Source: Halomonas sp. HL-93 (lineage in GTDB: Bacteria > Pseudomonadota > Gammaproteobacteria > Pseudomonadales > Halomonadaceae). From it: DNA of 64,000 nt. Under the pieces are notes generated by a model. That model had not been told where the DNA came from. It saw nothing but the letters and a program-made list of their open reading frames with translations, and did not search any database. A program made the position numbers and the translations under genes. Below are positions 33,789 to 43,478 of the stretch, in pieces. The DNA lies in NCBI RefSeq assembly GCF_900086985.1, contig NZ_LT593974.1:1116001-1180000 (forward strand). Direction: 5' to 3'. Position 1 is the stretch's first letter. Each line of letters starts with the position of its first letter.

Positions 33789-35195
33789 TTGATCAATGTT
33801 GAGCGTAAAAATAGCTATCAGCTGCGTATTTCGCGTCGTTTAAAGGAGGAGACCTCTCACACGCTGGATGTCTATCTGTTCGTGCCGGGTGAACTGGGCC
33901 TGTCCACCCAACTGATTTCAGAAGAGGCGTTTTATCACTCGGCTATCCAGGTGTCGCGAACCTATTACAGCGACCAACATCACCTGCCGTTGGTACATAG
34001 CCGCCTGGCCACTCGCAACCAGATGGGCAGCGACTCCTATCGACTGAGTTTGAGCCTTTACGCATACCAATACGTAGGCGCAATGGAGCGCACCACCCAG
34101 ACCATGCTGGAAAGCGCGCGAGACATCCGCCGTGGTCAGGACAAGCAGCAGGCCGATCAAGAAAGTATCAATAGTCTGTGCGAGCAGCTTCAAGAGATGA
34201 GCGACTTAAGCGAGGGCATCTTGAAGCGCCTGCGCCGCCACCCACCCGAGGACGAGCGACTGTATAAATATTTTGCCAATATCGATAATTATCTGTCGTG
34301 GTTTACCGAGCAGCAGCTATTGGCCTTGGTGGCCCATATGCCCAGGGGCGGAGAATTTACCCCGATTCGTCGCCGTTTTGTGGCGATTTGCCAGCGCGAA
34401 GCCGAGTACCGCTACGAACAGGATTACAATGCCGTACGGGTCATGGATGACCCCACCCGCATGTCGAATAAGATGCGCTTATTGCGCCGTTTAATCGAGT
34501 ACCCCATTACCCTGAAACAGCGTTCCCAGGAACTGGGCGGCGGTGAGCAGAAAGCTGTCAAAGCCCTGGCCACCGCCGTGGTCATGGGTTTTGTATCGTT
34601 TGGCGTGCTGCGCCTCCGCGATACGCTGGGCGATATTACCGCGCTGTTTGTGATTGCCATGGCGGTGCTTTATGCGATGCGCGAGGTATTCAAAGATGAT
34701 CTACGCAACACGCTTTGGCGCTGGCTTCGACGTGGGCGTCCCAAGTGGCGGCGGCAATACGTCGACCCCAACCGCAATGTGGCGGTCGGTCACCAGCTCG
34801 AGTGGTTCGACTATAAACGCTATGCCGCATTGGACACTGAAATTCAGCAGCTTCGCCGCCGTACGGTCGCTCAGCGTGAAGAGGTAGTGCTGCATTATCG
34901 TTCCCAGTCGCGCATGTCGCCGACGCGATTTTTGAGCGGCTATGAGCACACCCAGGAGGGTTTGACGCTGGACATTTCCATGCTGACGCGTCTGATGAGC
35001 AAGGGAAAGCATGCCATCTACCGGCTCAAGGAAGGTCAGGCCGTGCGCGAGACCGTCGAACGCCGTCACCTGTTCAACCTGGTGATCCGTGAAACCGGCA
35101 GCGAAGACCAGCCTTATCTTGCCCGCTGGAAGGTAGTGGTCAGTCGCTCAGGGATTGTTTCGGTGGAAAAAGTCGAGGAAAGCGATACCGAATAG
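33789..35195 (+). CDS. Unrecognised 468-residue membrane protein
   Basis: I do not recognise this family. The protein is mostly soluble and charged, with one hydrophobic hairpin near residues 262-305 (two helices, ALATAVVMGFVSFGVL and ALFVIAMAVLYAM), so it is probably an inner-membrane protein with large cytoplasmic N- and C-terminal domains. Residues 95-155 look coiled-coil. The N-terminal segment (RLKEETSHTLDVYLFVPGELGLS) is beta-rich. The start is TTG at 33789 with AGGAG 9 bases upstream. The frame is open for 1.4 kb without interruption and has ordinary codon use, so it is real. It is divergent from the J-domain gene across 136 bases. Confidence 0.8.
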   Translation: MINVERKNSYQLRISRRLKEETSHTLDVYLFVPGELGLSTQLISEEAFYHSAIQVSRTYYSDQHHLPLVHSRLATRNQMGSDSYRLSLSLYAYQYVGAMERTTQTMLESARDIRRGQDKQQADQESINSLCEQLQEMSDLSEGILKRLRRHPPEDERLYKYFANIDNYLSWFTEQQLLALVAHMPRGGEFTPIRRRFVAICQREAEYRYEQDYNAVRVMDDPTRMSNKMRLLRRLIEYPITLKQRSQELGGGEQKAVKALATAVVMGFVSFGVLRLRDTLGDITALFVIAMAVLYAMREVFKDDLRNTLWRWLRRGRPKWRRQYVDPNRNVAVGHQLEWFDYKRYAALDTEIQQLRRRTVAQREEVVLHYRSQSRMSPTRFLSGYEHTQEGLTLDISMLTRLMSKGKHAIYRLKEGQAVRETVERRHLFNLVIRETGSEDQPYLARWKVVVSRSGIVSVEKVEESDTE

Positions 35196-35344
35196 GTGCA
35201 GACGTAAACTGCGCTAGATCAAGTATTGCGTCATCCCATTCAAGCCAGCATAGGCAAATGTCCACGAGGGAACTAGGCTTAAAGATAGGCAATGCACCCT
35301 GCATTGGCGACGACATCGCAAGGTTCGTCGCAAGGAGAAGAATG

Positions 35345-36034
35345 ATGCAAGCAATCGATATTATGACACCCAAAGTCGTCAGCGTGTCTCCCGACACGGA
35401 GGTGCGTGATATAGCGCAACTGCTACTTAGGCACCGAATTAGTGGCGTCCCAGTAGTGGATGGTCAGGATCGCGTGGTGGGCATGGTCAGCGAGGGTGAT
35501 CTGATGCGCCGACTGAAAAACGACAGCGGTGAGGACCACGGCGGATGGCTATCGCTGTTCAGCGCCGGTAAGAATGCCGGCGAGTATGTGAAGTCGCATG
35601 GGCGCAAAGCTCAAGAAATCATGACCCCTGATCCGCTGACCGTTGAGGAAAATACACCGTTACATAGCATTGCGCGATTGCTGGAAAAGCACCATATCAA
35701 ACGCGTGCCTGTGCTGCGTGATGGCAAGCTGGTGGGCATCGTCAGCCGCGCTAATTTACTGCAAGGCATTGCCAATGCGGCGGTGGGGGCCACTCAGTCG
35801 CCTACCGACGATCGGGCAATTCGAGAAGCTATTCTCAATGAAGTCGAGCATAGCACTGACGTGCGGACCGAAAACATCAGCATCATCGTGGACGGCGGTG
35901 CCGTGGAAGTGTGGGGACTGGTGGACTCTCTGGAGCAGAAGCAGGCCGTCAGTGTAGCGGCGGAAAATGTGCCGGGGGTGACGCAAGTCGAAAACAACCT
36001 GGGTATGATGCCCCGCGGCGTGGGCTTTATGTAA
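35345..36034 (+). CDS. CBS-domain pair with C-terminal BON domain
   Basis: A 229-residue soluble protein. The first CBS motif (IMTPKVVSVSPDTEVRDIAQLLLRHRISGVPVVDGQDRVVGMVSEGDL) and second (IMTPDPLTVEENTPLHSIARLLEKHHIKRVPVLRDGKLVGIVSRANLL) form a Bateman module that normally binds an adenine nucleotide. A BON domain follows at about 155-225 (GGAVEVWGLVDSLEQKQAVSVAAENVPGVTQVENNL). Function unknown; such proteins are often linked to energy or osmotic stress sensing. AAGGAG lies 7 bases before the ATG at 35345. The ATG at 35342 is also possible. A terminator follows. Confidence 0.9.
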   Translation: MQAIDIMTPKVVSVSPDTEVRDIAQLLLRHRISGVPVVDGQDRVVGMVSEGDLMRRLKNDSGEDHGGWLSLFSAGKNAGEYVKSHGRKAQEIMTPDPLTVEENTPLHSIARLLEKHHIKRVPVLRDGKLVGIVSRANLLQGIANAAVGATQSPTDDRAIREAILNEVEHSTDVRTENISIIVDGGAVEVWGLVDSLEQKQAVSVAAENVPGVTQVENNLGMMPRGVGFM

Positions 36035-36095
36035 CTGCTTCGCCCGTGTCCGCGTATTGTCGGACCGCCTGTTGGGTTGGGTAAAAAGGCACGCC

Positions 36096-36124
36096 AAAGC
36101 CCGCTAACGCTAATAGCGGGCTTT
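36096..36124. terminator. Bidirectional intrinsic terminator
   Basis: AAAGCCCGCTA/TAGCGGGCTTT with a 7-base loop lies between the CBS-BON gene and the convergent aminotransferase gene. A-rich and T-rich flanks allow action in both directions. Confidence 0.85.
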
Positions 36125-36131
36125 ATTAGTT

Positions 36132-37256
36132 CTAGCCTACCGCCTTGATGGCGTTTTCCAGGCTATCGACACTGCGTTGGGTGTGGTGAAGCTTATCGAG
36201 GCCAAACAGGCCAATGCGGAAGGTCTGGAAGTTGTCGCCCTCATCGCACATCAGCGGTACGCCGCCTGCCACTTGCACACCTGCCTGGGCAAGTTTGCCG
36301 ACCAGGCCGGCGTCGTTGGTGAAGCACACCACCACGCCAGGCGCCTCAAAGCCCTCGGCGGCAACGCTTACAAACCCGTGGCGTTTCAGCATGGCGCGGA
36401 CTTCCTGGCCGATCGCCTGCTGCTCGGTTTTGACCTTGGCAAACCCATACTCGCGGGTTTCCTGCATGATGTCGCGAAGCTTGCGCAGCGCATCGGTGGG
36501 CATGGTCGCGTGATAGGCGTGGCCGCCGTTTTCGTAGGCCTGCATAATGCTGTGCCACTTGCCCAAATCGCAGGCAAAGCTGTTGCTTTGCGTCTCGGAA
36601 AGACGCTCAGTGGCACGTTCTGAAAGCATCACCATGGCGCAGCAGGGCGAGCCGCTCCAACCTTTCTGAGGCGCGCTGACCACCACGTCCACACCTAAAT
36701 CCTGCATATCCACCCACAGCGTACCCGCGGCAATCGCGTCGAGAACAAACAAGCCGCCTACGTCGCGGGTCGCCTGGGCAACTGTGCGAAGGTAGTCGTC
36801 GGGCAGCAACAGCCCGGCTGAGGTTTCCACCTGCGGGGCAAACACCACGGCGGGCTTTTCCTCACGAATGCGCTTGGCGATCTCGTCGGCGGGTACCGGC
36901 GCAAAGGGTGACTGAGGATCATCGGCGTTAAAGCGACGCGCTTTCAATACGCTGTGCTGGTCAGTCAGGCGGCCCATCTCGATAATCTGCGTCCAGCGGT
37001 AGCTGAACCAGCCGTTACGAATCACCAGGGTTTTCTGGTCGACGGCAAACTGGCGGGCGACCGCTTCCATGCCGAAGGTGCCGCTCCCCGGTACGATCAC
37101 CGCCGCATGGGCGTTGTACACCTCTTTCAGCGTGGCGGAAATATCGCGCATTACGCCCTGGAACTGTTGCGACATATGGTTTAGCGAGCGGTCGGTATAG
37201 ACCACCGAATATTCCAGCAAGCCGTCGGGATCGACGTTGGGCAGTAGGCCAGCCAT
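36132..37256 (-). CDS. Class V aminotransferase, serine/alanine-glyoxylate aminotransferase type
   Basis: A 374-residue PLP enzyme. The PLP lysine is K198 in SAPQKGWSGSPC, preceded by the cofactor-contacting Asp in VLDAIAAGT (D173) and the phosphate-binding VPGSGTFGMEA near residue 57. It resembles alanine-glyoxylate or serine-pyruvate aminotransferases, and the amino donor cannot be fixed from sequence. The ATG at 37256 has TTTGGAG 6 bases upstream. An in-frame ATG at 37295 lacks this. It is read in the same direction as the nucleoside operon but separated from cdd by a terminator-like hairpin. Confidence 0.88.
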   Translation of the reverse strand: MAGLLPNVDPDGLLEYSVVYTDRSLNHMSQQFQGVMRDISATLKEVYNAHAAVIVPGSGTFGMEAVARQFAVDQKTLVIRNGWFSYRWTQIIEMGRLTDQHSVLKARRFNADDPQSPFAPVPADEIAKRIREEKPAVVFAPQVETSAGLLLPDDYLRTVAQATRDVGGLFVLDAIAAGTLWVDMQDLGVDVVVSAPQKGWSGSPCCAMVMLSERATERLSETQSNSFACDLGKWHSIMQAYENGGHAYHATMPTDALRKLRDIMQETREYGFAKVKTEQQAIGQEVRAMLKRHGFVSVAAEGFEAPGVVVCFTNDAGLVGKLAQAGVQVAGGVPLMCDEGDNFQTFRIGLFGLDKLHHTQRSVDSLENAIKAVG

Positions 37257-37343
37257 GGCGTTCTCCAAAGAAGTGGTGTGCTCTTGACGGCACACTCTGC
37301 GTCAACAAAAGCGTGAGCTTAAGAGTACGAGTAATAAACGCAC

Positions 37344-37363
37344 AAAACCAGCCCGTGGGCTGG
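37344..37363 (-). terminator. Intrinsic terminator of the nucleoside operon
   Basis: On the minus strand CCAGCC/GGCTGG with a 4-base loop is followed by TTTTG (37347-37344 read in reverse). It lies about 25 bases after the cdd stop codon and would end the seven-gene operon before the aminotransferase gene. Confidence 0.65.
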
Positions 37364-37386
37364 TCTGTGGTGGGGTACCTGACGGC

Positions 37387-37794
37387 TTAGCGCGGCGGCA
37401 GTTGCTCGGGGCCGAAGGCGTCGGGTAGCAGCGTTTCCATGGTGTAGGTTTTCAGCACCTCGCCTTCGCGGGAAAGCACCAGGATCTGCGTGTCGGGCGT
37501 GGCAAATTCGCGGATACGCTGGCGGCAGTCGCCGCAGGGTGTACACAGATGCTCGCCGGGGCCCATCACATAGACCTTGGCAAGCTCGCGCTGCCCGGCG
37601 GTCGCCATGGCGGAAATCGCCGACGCTTCGGCGCACAGCCCCTTGTAGTGGGCGACTTCTACGTTGGCGCCGGCGAACTGCTGGCCGTCGGGCGTCTCCA
37701 TCACCGATGCCACCGGGTGTTGGGAGTAGGGCGCATAGGCATTGCCCAACGTCTTGAGTAGTGTTTCAACCAGCGCGGGGGCGACTTGGCTCAT
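37387..37794 (-). CDS. cdd: Cytidine deaminase
   Basis: A 135-residue homotetrameric-type cytidine deaminase converting cytidine and deoxycytidine to uridine forms. Zinc ligands and catalytic residues are C54 and E56 in GLCAEASAI and C84, C87 in HLCTPCGDCRQ. The size fits the short class, not the 294-residue E. coli dimer. GAGGAAA lies 5 bases before the ATG. It is the last gene of the operon, 24 bases after deoD. Confidence 0.95.
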   Translation of the reverse strand: MSQVAPALVETLLKTLGNAYAPYSQHPVASVMETPDGQQFAGANVEVAHYKGLCAEASAISAMATAGQRELAKVYVMGPGEHLCTPCGDCRQRIREFATPDTQILVLSREGEVLKTYTMETLLPDAFGPEQLPPR

Positions 37795-37818
37795 GGCGAT
37801 TTCCTCGGTGTTGTCCGC

Positions 37819-38544
37819 TCAGGCGTGCGCGGCGTCGTCGCGCAGCACCGTATCCAGCGCAATGGTCATCATGTCGTCGAAGGTGGTCTGACGGTCGGCG
37901 CTCGACAGCGAGTCGCCTTTCAGAATATGGTCCGACACGGTGCAGATGGTCAGCGCCCGGGCGCCGAATTCCGCCGCCACGCCGTAGAGGCCTGCGGCTT
38001 CCATCTCGACGCCGACAATGCCGTAGCGCTTGAGCAGCTCGGCCATCTCGGTCTGCGGGTTGTAGAACAGATCCGCCGAGAAGATGTTGCCCACCTTGAC
38101 CGGCACGTTCTGTGCGTTGGCGGCGGCTACGGCGTGCTGGGTCAGGTCAAAATCGGCAATCGCGGCGAAGTCGTGGTCGTTGAAGCGCATGCGGTTGACC
38201 TTGGAGTCGGTGCAGGCGCCCATACCGATGACCACATCGCGGACGTTGACGTCGTCGCGTACCGCGCCGCAGGAGCCCACGCGAATAACGGATTTAACGC
38301 CGTAGTCGGTGATCAGCTCCTTGGCGTAAATCGATACTGAGGGGATGCCCATGCCGTGTCCCATGACCGAAATCTCGCGGCCTTTGTAGGTGCCGGTGTA
38401 ACCAAACATGCTGCGCACGTCGTTCACCTGGCGAACGTTCTCCAGGTAGGTATCGGCAATGTACTTGGCGCGCAGCGGATCGCCGGGCATCAGCACGGTA
38501 TCGGCGAAATCACCTGGGGCAGCGTTAATGTGCGGGGTCGCCAT
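37819..38544 (-). CDS. deoD: Purine-nucleoside phosphorylase, DeoD type
   Basis: A 241-residue hexameric-type PNP that splits purine (deoxy)nucleosides with phosphate. Characteristic segments are [48 protein letters not shown] (phosphate site), [14 protein letters not shown] (ribose site) and CTVSDHI (catalytic Asp). The length is close to the E. coli enzyme. AGGAG lies 6 bases before the ATG. A palindromic repeat separates it from deoB. Confidence 0.96.
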   Translation of the reverse strand: MATPHINAAPGDFADTVLMPGDPLRAKYIADTYLENVRQVNDVRSMFGYTGTYKGREISVMGHGMGIPSVSIYAKELITDYGVKSVIRVGSCGAVRDDVNVRDVVIGMGACTDSKVNRMRFNDHDFAAIADFDLTQHAVAAANAQNVPVKVGNIFSADLFYNPQTEMAELLKRYGIVGVEMEAAGLYGVAAEFGARALTICTVSDHILKGDSLSSADRQTTFDDMMTIALDTVLRDDAAHA

Positions 38545-38587
38545 GAAATGCTCCTATGTCTATTACGGGAGGTCCGAACAACCCTCC

Positions 38588-38650
38588 GCGGGGGCGCTGT
38601 AAACCCATCCCTGGGCGCTACTTTCGCCATCCATGGCGAAAAACCCCCGC
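38588..38650. repeat. Branched palindromic intergenic repeat (REP-like) between deoB and deoD
   Basis: A 63-base unit that can fold as a three-way junction: an outer stem GCGGGGG (38588-38594) with CCCCCGC (38644-38650), an inner hairpin CCCATCCCTGGG, and a second inner hairpin TTTCGCCAT/ATGGCGAAA (38622-38641). The pattern with CCATCCATGG at the hairpin tip resembles intergenic elements I have seen repeatedly in Halomonas-type genomes. Within an operon such an element can protect upstream mRNA or set relative expression. Only one copy is seen in this window. Confidence 0.65.
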
Positions 38651-38704
38651 TACGGGTTGATTCTGACCTTGCACTCTATGGTGCTGGTCGTTTGTTAGCC
38701 GCAC

Positions 38705-39949
38705 TCAAGCAGCGTTTGGCAAAAAACTGTCGCCGTCGGCCATGGCCTCGAGCGCGAAGTAGTCGGCGAGCGTCTGTCCAATATCGGCGAAGGTGCCGCG
38801 TTCGCCCATGGGGCCAGGGGCAAAGCCTGCGCCGCGCACCATGACCGGCACGTATTCACGGGTGTGCTCGGTGCCTTCCCAACTGGGGTCACAGCCGTGG
38901 TCAGCGGTGAGCAGCAGCAGGTCGTCATCGTTTAGGGCGGCAAAAAGCTCGGGCAGGCGGGCATCGAAGTGCTCAAGCGCCGCGGCATAGCCCGGCACGT
39001 CGCGGCGGTGACCGTAAACCGAGTCAAAATCGACGAAGTTGGCCATGATCATGGTCGGGCGGTCGCTGGTTTCCTTGGCAGTACGCGCTATCTCGCCAAG
39101 CGTCGCTTCCATCAGCGCATCGTGGCCGCTGGCTTTGACCTTGTGGGTGATCCCGCAGTGGGCGTAGATATCGGCAATCTTGCCGATCGAGACCACTTCG
39201 CCTCCGGCCTCGGCAAGCTTTTGCAGCACGGTAGGCGTCGGCGGCTCAACGCTGTAGTCGCGGCGGTTGCCGGTGCGGGCGAAGCTTGCGCTGTCGTCGC
39301 CAACAAACGGGCGGGCGATTACCCGGCCAATGTTGTAGGGCTCAAGCAGTCCGCGCACGGTTTCGCACAGCTCATAAAGCCGTTCAAGGCCATAGTGCTC
39401 CTCGTGAGCGGCAATCTGGAACACGGAGTCCGCCGAGGTGTAGACGATCGGCTTGCCGGTAGCGACGTGCTCTTCCCCCAGGCGGGCGATGATCTCGGTG
39501 CCCGAGGCGTGGCAATTGCCGATTACACCGGGAAGGTTGGCCTCCTCGACAATCCTGTCGAGCAGCTCAGCCGGGAAGCTATTGGTCTTATCGAGAAAGT
39601 AGCCCCAGTCAAAGCGGACGGGGACGCCGGCAATTTCCCAGTGACCGGAAGGCGTGTCCTTGCCGCTGGAAATCTCCTTGGCGTGGGCGTAAGCGCCTTC
39701 CAGCGTGTTGGGCAGGTCAACGCCTTCGGCAACGCTGCCAGTGGCATCGCGGTGGGCGTGAAACAACCCCAGCGCGGCCATGTTGGGTAGTTTCAGCGGC
39801 CCGGAACGTTCGGCGGTATCGGCCTCACCACGCGCGCAGGCGGCGGCGATGTGGCCCAGGGTGTCGGCCCCCTGGTCACCGAATTTTTCGGCGTCCGGCG
39901 CGCTGCCGATGCCAAACGAATCGAGAACCACGACGATGGCACGGCGCAT
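38705..39949 (-). CDS. deoB: Phosphopentomutase
   Basis: A 414-residue alkaline-phosphatase-superfamily mutase that interconverts (deoxy)ribose 1- and 5-phosphates. Metal-binding and catalytic blocks are [27 protein letters not shown] (phosphothreonine site), [15 protein letters not shown] and [24 protein letters not shown]. The length is typical. The ATG overlaps the deoA stop by one base (TAATG), so translation is coupled, and GAGGAG lies upstream. It feeds deoC in the degradative direction. Confidence 0.97.
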   Translation of the reverse strand: MRRAIVVVLDSFGIGSAPDAEKFGDQGADTLGHIAAACARGEADTAERSGPLKLPNMAALGLFHAHRDATGSVAEGVDLPNTLEGAYAHAKEISSGKDTPSGHWEIAGVPVRFDWGYFLDKTNSFPAELLDRIVEEANLPGVIGNCHASGTEIIARLGEEHVATGKPIVYTSADSVFQIAAHEEHYGLERLYELCETVRGLLEPYNIGRVIARPFVGDDSASFARTGNRRDYSVEPPTPTVLQKLAEAGGEVVSIGKIADIYAHCGITHKVKASGHDALMEATLGEIARTAKETSDRPTMIMANFVDFDSVYGHRRDVPGYAAALEHFDARLPELFAALNDDDLLLLTADHGCDPSWEGTEHTREYVPVMVRGAGFAPGPMGERGTFADIGQTLADYFALEAMADGDSFLPNAA

Positions 39950-41292
39950 TAGGCTTCTCCTCGGAAAGTGTCTTGAAGTAGCTTGTCGGCGGTAGCGGGC
40001 TGCTCGCCCAGCGTAACCGCCGCGCGTAGCTGATCGGCGGCGCGGGCGGCAGCGTCTTCGCTTTGGGCGTGCACCATGGCGATGGGGCGCTGGCTGTCGA
40101 CACGAACGCCGATTTCGGCGATGTCGCTGAAACCGACGCTATGGTCGACGCTGGCGTCGTTGCGCAGACGGCCACCGCCGAGTTCCACCACGCTCATGCC
40201 CACGGCGCGAGTGTCAATACGTTGCACGATGCCATCCTGCTCGGGATAGACCGCCTGAACCACCGACGCGGTGGCCAAATAACTATCCGAGCGCTCCATG
40301 AAGTCGGCGGGGCCGCCCAGCTCGTGCACCATGCGGGCGAAGACCTCGGCGGCCGCGCCGGAGGTAAGCGCTTTTTCAAGCTTGGCTAGCGCTTCGTCAC
40401 GGCTGGCAGCCAGCTTGCCCGCCATCAGCATTTCCACCGCCAGTTCGCGGGTTACCTGCATGACGCGGCTATCGGAGCGCTCGCCGCGCAGCAGCGCCAG
40501 GGTTTCGACGATCTCGACCGCATTGCCGGCGCAGGGGGCCAGCGGCTGGCTCATGTCGGTGAGCAGTGCGGTGGTGGGAGTGCCTGCCTGGGTGGCCACG
40601 TTGGCGATGCTCTTGGCCAGTTCGCGGGATTTCTCTGGAGTGGGCATAAAAGCGCCGCTGCCGACTTTGACGTCCATCACCAGGGCGTCAAGCCCCGAGG
40701 CCAACTTTTTACCCAGAATCGAGGCGGTGATCAACGGGATGGATTCCACCGTGGCGGTCACGTCGCGCACCCCGTAGATACGCTTATCCGCGGGGGCGAG
40801 GTTGCCGGTTTGGCCGATAATCGCCACGCCGGTGGATTTCACCACATCGCCGAAGCGTTCCGGGGCGGGGTAGGGGTTGTAGCCGGGAATGGACTCGAGC
40901 TTGTCCAGCGTGCCGCCGGTGTGGCCCAGGCCGCGGCCGGAAATCATCGGCACAAAGGCACCGCAGGCCGCGACCCAGGGGCCAAGCACCAGCGATACTA
41001 GATCGCCCACGCCGCCGGTGGAGTGTTTATCGACGACCGGCCCCGGTAGGTTGAGTGAGTCCCAGTTCATCACATGGCCCGAATCGCGTGTAGCCGTGGT
41101 CAGCGCCACGACTTCTTCGCGGCTCATGCCGTTCAAGAACACCGCCATGGTGAACGCGCTAATTTGCGCATCGCTGATGCGGTCGTCGGCAATGCTTTGT
41201 ACAAAGGCTTTGATTTCTTCAGCGGGCAGCGGCTGGCCGTCGCGCTTCAGGCGAATCAGTTCTTGGGGAAGCAAGGTGTGCTGGGAAGCCAT
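39949..41292 (-). CDS. deoA: Thymidine phosphorylase
   Basis: A 447-residue pyrimidine nucleoside phosphorylase of the DeoA type. Signatures: [20 protein letters not shown] at the N-terminus, [24 protein letters not shown] (phosphate-binding loop), [21 protein letters not shown] (family signature) and [11 protein letters not shown]. It converts thymidine and deoxyuridine to base plus deoxyribose 1-phosphate. It overlaps both neighbours by one base, which fits tight translational coupling. Confidence 0.97.
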   Translation of the reverse strand: MASQHTLLPQELIRLKRDGQPLPAEEIKAFVQSIADDRISDAQISAFTMAVFLNGMSREEVVALTTATRDSGHVMNWDSLNLPGPVVDKHSTGGVGDLVSLVLGPWVAACGAFVPMISGRGLGHTGGTLDKLESIPGYNPYPAPERFGDVVKSTGVAIIGQTGNLAPADKRIYGVRDVTATVESIPLITASILGKKLASGLDALVMDVKVGSGAFMPTPEKSRELAKSIANVATQAGTPTTALLTDMSQPLAPCAGNAVEIVETLALLRGERSDSRVMQVTRELAVEMLMAGKLAASRDEALAKLEKALTSGAAAEVFARMVHELGGPADFMERSDSYLATASVVQAVYPEQDGIVQRIDTRAVGMSVVELGGGRLRNDASVDHSVGFSDIAEIGVRVDSQRPIAMVHAQSEDAAARAADQLRAAVTLGEQPATADKLLQDTFRGEA

Positions 41293-42083
41293 TAGTAGCC
41301 TCCCTCAGTGGTGGATCGCGGGTTGCCATCCAGCGTATTGAGCAAGTTACCCAGCAAACTCGACGCGCCAAAGCGAAAGTGTTTAGCCGAGACCCACTGA
41401 TTACCCATGATATTGGCCGCCAAGGCTAAATACTCGGCGGCATCTTCTGCTGTTTTGACACCACCGGCTGCTTTGAAGCCAACATCTTTACCACTGGCTT
41501 TGATCGCCTTGAGCATGATCTCGGCGGCTTCCAGCGTTGCGTTGACGGCCACCTTGCCGGTTGAGGTTTTGATAAAGTCCGCGCCGCCCTCAATGGCCAA
41601 CTCGCTTGCCCGTTTAATAAGGGCGGGATCCTTGAGTTCGCCTGATTCGATGATGACTTTTAAGAGCGCCTGGCCGCCGCAGGCCGCGTGGCACATTTCC
41701 ACCAGTTCGCGGCCAGTATCTTCATCACCTGCCATGAGGGCACGGTAGGGGAACACCACATCGACTTCATCCGCGCCGGAGGCAACGGCTTCACGGGTTT
41801 CTCGGGCAGCGCCCATGATGTCGTCACCGCCAAGGGGGAAGTTGGTCACGGTGGCAATTTTGACTTCACCACTAAGCTTGTGGGCGGTGAGTGCGCGACG
41901 TGCCGTCACCACAAACTGGGGGTATATGCATACCGCTGCCGGATGGCCATAGGGCGTTTTCGCCTGCTGGCAAAGCGATTCGATGGTCGCATCAGTATCG
42001 GTATCGTTAAGACTGGTTAGGTCCATTAGTGAAAGCGCCTGGCGCGCGGCAAGGGTCACGTTAATCGAAGCGGTCATGGACAT
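41292..42083 (-). CDS. deoC: Deoxyribose-phosphate aldolase
   Basis: A 263-residue class I aldolase that splits deoxyribose 5-phosphate to acetaldehyde and glyceraldehyde 3-phosphate. The Schiff-base lysine is K172 in [13 protein letters not shown], with the proton-relay lysine in [15 protein letters not shown]. Other family blocks are AVCIYPQFV and [16 protein letters not shown]. The start is ATG at 42083, and an ATG two codons further in (42077) is an alternative. It lies 80 bases downstream of nupC. Confidence 0.96.
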   Translation of the reverse strand: MSMTASINVTLAARQALSLMDLTSLNDTDTDATIESLCQQAKTPYGHPAAVCIYPQFVVTARRALTAHKLSGEVKIATVTNFPLGGDDIMGAARETREAVASGADEVDVVFPYRALMAGDEDTGRELVEMCHAACGGQALLKVIIESGELKDPALIKRASELAIEGGADFIKTSTGKVAVNATLEAAEIMLKAIKASGKDVGFKAAGGVKTAEDAAEYLALAANIMGNQWVSAKHFRFGASSLLGNLLNTLDGNPRSTTEGGY

Positions 42084-42163
42084 CTCGCACAGTTATTATC
42101 AACGGAAAAAAACGGGCACTACCGTATATGACAGCAGCGCCCGAGATATAGCTTATTATTACG

Positions 42164-43447
42164 TTAAGTAGCGGCGCTGCCTAGGGCGATAAAGAAGCCT
42201 GCAATGGAGGCTGACATCAGGTTAGACAGTGTACCGGCCAATACCGCTTTGACACCAAAACGGGCGATTTCCTTGCGACGTGTCGGGGCAATGCTACCCA
42301 GGCCACCCAGCAAAATCGCAATCGACGACAAATTCGCAAAGCCACACAGGGCAAAGGAAAGAATCGCCGTGGTATGCGGCGTCATTGCCTGGCCAGTGGC
42401 CGCCACCATCTGCTCGCCCTCAATATAGGGAGCCAGGTTGATATAGGCGACAAACTCATTGACCACCAGTTTTTGGCCGATGAACGAGCCGGCTAGCGTC
42501 GCTTCTTCCCAGGGTACGCCCAGTAAAAATGCCAGCGGGGCAAACAGCCAGCCGAGAATCCACTCAAGGCTCAGCGACTCGAAGCCAACCCAGCCGCCGA
42601 CGCCACCCAAAATGCCATTGATCAGCGCGATTAACGCGATAAACGCTAGTAGCATGGCGCCGACGTTAGCGGCCAGCATAAGACCAGAGGTCGCACCGGA
42701 TGCAGCCGCGTCCAACACGTTGGTGGGTTTGTCTTCCTGTTCTTTAAGCTCTTCTTCCACTTTGGAGACGCTGTCGCTGTCCTGGGCATCCTGGGTTTCG
42801 GGCATAATCAGCTTAGCGAACAGCAGGCCACCGGGGGCTGCCATAAAGGAGGCGGCGACCAGATATTCCATGGGAATGCCCAGGGCGGCGTAGCCCGCGA
42901 GCACCGAGCCGGCGACGGAAGCCAGGCCGCCGCACATAACGGCAAATAGCTGAGAAGGGGTCATCCGGGCAATAAACGGACGAACCACCAAGGGCGCTTC
43001 GGTTTGACCAACGAAGATGTTAGCCGTGGCCGACAGCGACTCGGTGCGCGAGGTACCCAGTGCTTTTTGCAGCGCGCCACCCAAGATGCGGATCACCCAT
43101 TGCATGATGCCGAGGTAATACAGTACCGCGATCAGCGAGGAGAAAAAGATAATGACCGGCAGAACTTTAATGGCAAACACGAAGCCGACTTCGTCAGCAT
43201 TGGCCAAGTCGCCGAACAAGAACTCGATGCCGTCATCGGCAAATACCAGAATCTGGCTGACGCCCGCCGAAATGGTTTGCAGTACCGTCTGGCCAAAAGG
43301 GACGTAGAGCACAAAGGCGCCGATACCCGCTTGAATGCCAAACGCGCCGAGCACAGTACGCAAGCGGATCGACTTGCGATCGTAAGAAAAGATCAGGGCG
43401 ATGGCCACCAGAGTGACCATGCCGACCAGGCTCATCAGGAGTGTCAT
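42164..43447 (-). CDS. nupC: Concentrative nucleoside transporter, NupC/CNT family
   Basis: A 427-residue inner-membrane cation-nucleoside symporter with the CNT core arrangement. Conserved pieces are [40 protein letters not shown], which includes the nucleoside-binding QTEAP, and the C-terminal [26 protein letters not shown] cytoplasmic acidic insert around 230-245 is present. In a halophile, sodium coupling is likely. AAGGA precedes the ATG. It follows tsx by 31 bases and takes over substrate that Tsx admits through the outer membrane. Confidence 0.95.
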   Translation of the reverse strand: MTLLMSLVGMVTLVAIALIFSYDRKSIRLRTVLGAFGIQAGIGAFVLYVPFGQTVLQTISAGVSQILVFADDGIEFLFGDLANADEVGFVFAIKVLPVIIFFSSLIAVLYYLGIMQWVIRILGGALQKALGTSRTESLSATANIFVGQTEAPLVVRPFIARMTPSQLFAVMCGGLASVAGSVLAGYAALGIPMEYLVAASFMAAPGGLLFAKLIMPETQDAQDSDSVSKVEEELKEQEDKPTNVLDAAASGATSGLMLAANVGAMLLAFIALIALINGILGGVGGWVGFESLSLEWILGWLFAPLAFLLGVPWEEATLAGSFIGQKLVVNEFVAYINLAPYIEGEQMVAATGQAMTPHTTAILSFALCGFANLSSIAILLGGLGSIAPTRRKEIARFGVKAVLAGTLSNLMSASIAGFFIALGSAAT

Positions 43448-43478
43448 AGGGAAATCCTTCGCATCGCGTTAGGCGGTG

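Noticed and set aside
38969..39790. Open frame of 273 codons on the plus strand opposite deoB
   Set aside because: It is a shadow of deoB with no recognisable domain.
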